From the NCBI GenBank assembly GCA_964030475.1, contig CAXIPT010000012.1, forward strand, positions 1,408,799 to 1,472,798: a stretch of 64,000 nt of DNA. Reading direction: 5' to 3'. The position numbers were made by a program, and so were the translations under genes. Below are positions 61,380 through 64,000 of this stretch, in pieces; positions within the stretch are counted from its first letter, which is position 1; every line of letters begins with the position of its first letter. This DNA comes from Tethya wilhelma (lineage: Eukaryota > Porifera > Demospongiae > Tethyida > Tethyidae). The notes under the pieces are model-generated. The model did not search any database, was not told where the DNA came from, and worked only from the letters and a program-made list of their open reading frames with translations.

Positions 61380-62570
61380 CTACACTCAGTGGTCAGTTTT
61401 TTGTGTTTTTTTTCCAGACTTCTGGCTGAGCACCGGTCTGAGGCTAATTCGGGCAGTATGATGACAATGAGTGGCAGTCAGTCTGACGGTGTGGATGATA
61501 CTGAATCACGAGATTCTATTATTGAGTCAGATAGTAGCCATGTCGATGGGTCAGTACTATCAATGACTCAAGATTCTATTAACAGTGGTGAGTTTGTATC
61601 ACCACCAGAAAAAGCAGATTTAAGGAAATATCTTGATCATGTTGACAGCTTGACAAATGATCAGAAGTATTGAATACTAGCCCAGCCATTTGTTCCTGGA
61701 TAATAATTTTAAATTTCCCCATGTACAAAATATGGGAAAAACCGTTTTTTTCCAGCCGACTTGGTTAGAGAAATACAATGGATTGGTCTATTGACCACAT
61801 TTGAAGGGAGGCTTGTGTAAAAATTGTGTTCATTCTTTCAAGAAATCATAGTTTACTAATCGTAGTTTACTGGCTAGTAAACTATGATTTCTCGAAAATA
61901 AAGTACACAACACAATACAACACACACACAACTCAGCAAAGGGTTTATTAATGAATGTACCATTAATAAACCCTTCACTGAGTTGTGGAAATCAAGTGAA
62001 AAGGTTATAGAGCCCTTTGAAAATGATGGAAGGAAAATCACAACCAATTGACAGACTGCAATGGTTGGAAGAAGCTTTCATCAATCATAAAAACAAATTT
62101 CTGTGGGCAACAAAATATCTCCTTACGTGGGCATCTGATTCCAACCATGTAGAAGAGGGTACAACTACAAAACTTTGGAAAGCACTTCAAATTGGCACCC
62201 AAAAACTGTACATACAGCTCTAAAACTACACAAAATGAATTGCTAGAAATATGTGGTGACTATATCAGGAACATACTACTAAAAGATACGTGAAGCCCGG
62301 TTCTTTTGTATCTCTGCTGATGAGGTATCAAATAGAGAGCAGATGTCACTAGTTATTCGATTTGTGGATAGAGACATGAAAATAAGAGAGGAGTTTGTTG
62401 GCTTTTATTCAGTGTGACAGTGGCATGATGGAGAAACCTTATCCCGCACTATTCTTCGAAAGATTCAGGATGAATGGGGACTTAAAATGAAGAACTGTAG
62501 AGGTCAAACTTATGATGGAGCAGGAGCAATGGCTGGATGTGTTTGGGGAGTTTCTTCTCGGATTGTATAT
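61380..62570 (+). pseudogene. hAT-type (ZMYM1/TTF-like) transposase, 5' part
   Basis: A serine-rich, acidic N-terminal frame (SGSQSDGVDDTESRDSIIES, 61470-61673) is followed by FVPG and KFPMYKIWEKPFF-like TTF-domain sequence, EEAFINHKNKFLWATKYLL-like sequence near 62070, and, near 62330-62560, MSLVIRFVDRDMKIREEFVG and CRGQTYDGAGAMAGCVWGVS. The last is the hAT-type signature block. Multiple stops. Two small hairpins (61847-61894, 61930-61981) lie inside. Interrupted at about 62571. Confidence 0.75.
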
Positions 62571-62572
62571 AT

Positions 62573-63650
62573 ACAAGTAAAAAAAAACATTAGAAATGTA
62601 ATGAGACACAGGAATGGCTAAATCGTAAAAAGAACGCAAACAAGATGGAATGGCTGTTAAAGTGTGAGCAGAATTCTTCCTGTATGGGCTGCATTTAACA
62701 ATCTCCTTATTGATTCTGAGACTCTCATTTTGCCCACAGGAAGAATTTCTTACACACTCTAACAGCCATTCCATCTTGTTTGCGTTCTTTTTACGATTTA
62801 GCCATTCCTCTGTCTCATTACATTTCTAATGTTTTTTTTTACTTGTTTGTTTTCATTTTTCCATAATTCTACAAATTACATTTGTGTTGGTGTGTGTAGT
62901 TAGTCGTCTGGCAAGCCAGACTCACTGAGCCAGCGGCGGGCTGCTGCCGCAGAACCGGAAAGTTGTGTAGCCTACTTGATACTGAAGTGAAACACACATG
63001 TATCTCAGTCATTTGGAGGCAGGAGCTGCATCATAAGATTTACTTGCCTTTCTATATGTTATGATAATCAAAGTCCTGATTTATCTCTTAAGAAGAGCAA
63101 CCAGGTATCACAAAATAGTTCCAGACAACTTCAGTGCATTTAATTCCAAATAACGCACACTTTTGTGTGTGGAAAGTGTCGTCAATTCGAATTTTCTAGA
63201 AGCTAATGAATTATGCATCAGTGTAGAAATTAATGGCGGCCATATGGAGGAGGCGCTTTTCGCCTTGTATCCAGCTACTCAGCGAGAGGTGCTAAAAACC
63301 AATGGCAAAAGCGACTGTCCCGGAAGAAACCAAGTTTGTTCGTTCAAGAATCAGATTCTGAAAGTGAATAGTCTCTGAGAAAAGTTGAGCCAAGAGAGAA
63401 GAAGAAGAAGAATAAGAATAAGAAGAAGATGGAGAAAATTGGAGGTTTGGCATGTTTGTGTTTGTTACTTTAGCGATGGTTTTAGGCCATGTTTTTGGGC
63501 TCATTAGAAAGAGAAAGAGCTAAATATTAGCTTAAGAAGCCATTTAGTGCTAAGCGCTCAGTTTTTGCAGAGTTATTCGCGTGAATATTTGTATTGCGCT
63601 AATGGGCCATCCGTGCCATTCCTGTGTACCCAGTACTACCGTACTGGGAA
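62573..63650 (-). mobile_element. Composite element inserted in the hAT pseudogene
   Basis: ACAAGTAAAAAAAAACATTA at the left edge opens the palindrome (62573-62847); the middle segment, GAAGAAGAAGAAGAATAAG tract and hairpin end ACCGTACTGGGAA (63650) follow. Flanking hAT coding blocks on both sides fix both borders of this 1078-bp unit. Flanks are TATATA on both sides. Confidence 0.8.
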
Positions 63651-63659
63651 TATATATAT

Positions 63660-63900
63660 ATATATATGTTATCAAAAGCCTGGATCTACATATTGTTAAG
63701 AATATGTTGGGTTTGGCTGATAGGTTTTTTAAAAACTCTCCCCAAGATTGGAAATGGTGATTACTAATCTAGCTGAAAATTACATACCAAAATGTACAAA
63801 ATTGAAAGAAATGTGTAGGACACGTTGGGCTGAACAATTGATGCATTTGGGATCTTTTTCCATGAAGCACCAGATTGAGAGAGGCTGTAGCAGAAATGGT
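63660..63900 (+). pseudogene. hAT-type transposase, 3' part
   Basis: IKSLDLHIVKNMLGLADRFF, a frameshift, then LEMVITNLAENYIPKCTKLK and EMCRTRWAEQL continue the same protein family as 61380-62570. About 15-20 residues expected between the two parts are missing. The window ends before the dimerisation domain. Confidence 0.7.
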
Positions 63901-64000
63901 ATGTAGGGCATGTATTTACGAGCTTGAGGTGCAATATTTCATGACCTTATAGCTGTAGATTTCGAACAATCTGAACAGCTTGACAGTTTCAGAAATCAAC

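Noticed and set aside
62573..63650. Composite element considered as a Helitron
   Set aside because: It has a terminal hairpin but no CTRR 3' end, no 5' TC and no clear A/T insertion site.
1..64000. CRISPR arrays, operons, tRNA or rRNA genes
   Set aside because: None seen; the direct repeats are transposon or satellite units, and the only tRNA-like sequence is the SINE-like repeat.

Overview
The window is nuclear DNA of an animal: AT-rich, intron-rich and packed with short inverted-repeat elements. Three protein genes could be rebuilt exon by exon with GT-AG introns. They are an ADAL-type N6-methyl-AMP deaminase (+, 1010-7924), a B-type cyclin (-, 8097-10934) and a CCDC112 orthologue (+, 11213-34783). 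Standard code, a centriolar coiled-coil gene and a DIRS/Penelope/Ty3/hAT/pogo/Tc1 repeat load suggest a non-bilaterian metazoan. A demosponge is my first guess, at low confidence. Layout: 1-1009 holds a divergent promoter and a candidate first exon on the minus strand. ADAL and cyclin B converge tail to tail with 172 bp between stops. Cyclin B and CCDC112 then diverge from a 278-bp promoter carrying an RFX X-box-like palindrome, a CCAAT box and a CHR-like site. CCDC112 has 12 exons over 23.6 kb, and its introns are filled with foldback elements, a SINE-like repeat, minisatellites and nested insertions. 34.8-37.0 kb looks empty. 37.0-64 kb is a transposon graveyard: a Tc1/mariner pseudogene (37.6-38.5), a DIRS-type retroelement (38.9-41.9), a duplicated small cysteine-rich gene (46.2-48.6), a Ty3/gypsy fragment (48.8-49.9), a satellite-like array (50.1-51.1), a Penelope-like element lying against a second DIRS fragment (53.8-56.2), a second Tc1-type fragment (56.2-56.6), a pogo/Tigger pseudogene (60.2-61.0) and a hAT-type pseudogene cut by another element (61.4-63.9). 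One repeat family dominates: a composite element about 0.9-1.7 kb long, with a terminal hairpin and TTC-rich arm at one end and a near-perfect palindrome at the other. It has at least twelve full or partial copies here. Four single N characters (253, 45964, 47342, 53778) mark joins. Two of them bound an apparently identical 875-bp inverted duplication and a third ends a direct 1.1-kb duplication, so gene order between 45 and 54 kb is suspect. The best biological leads are: a 69-bp tandem duplication of a CCDC112 splice acceptor, in which use of the first copy runs into an in-frame stop; two near-1-kb inverted transposon copies bracketing CCDC112 exon 2; the X-box promoter; the composite element family; and a small unknown gene facing a second unknown gene with 22 bp between stop codons.
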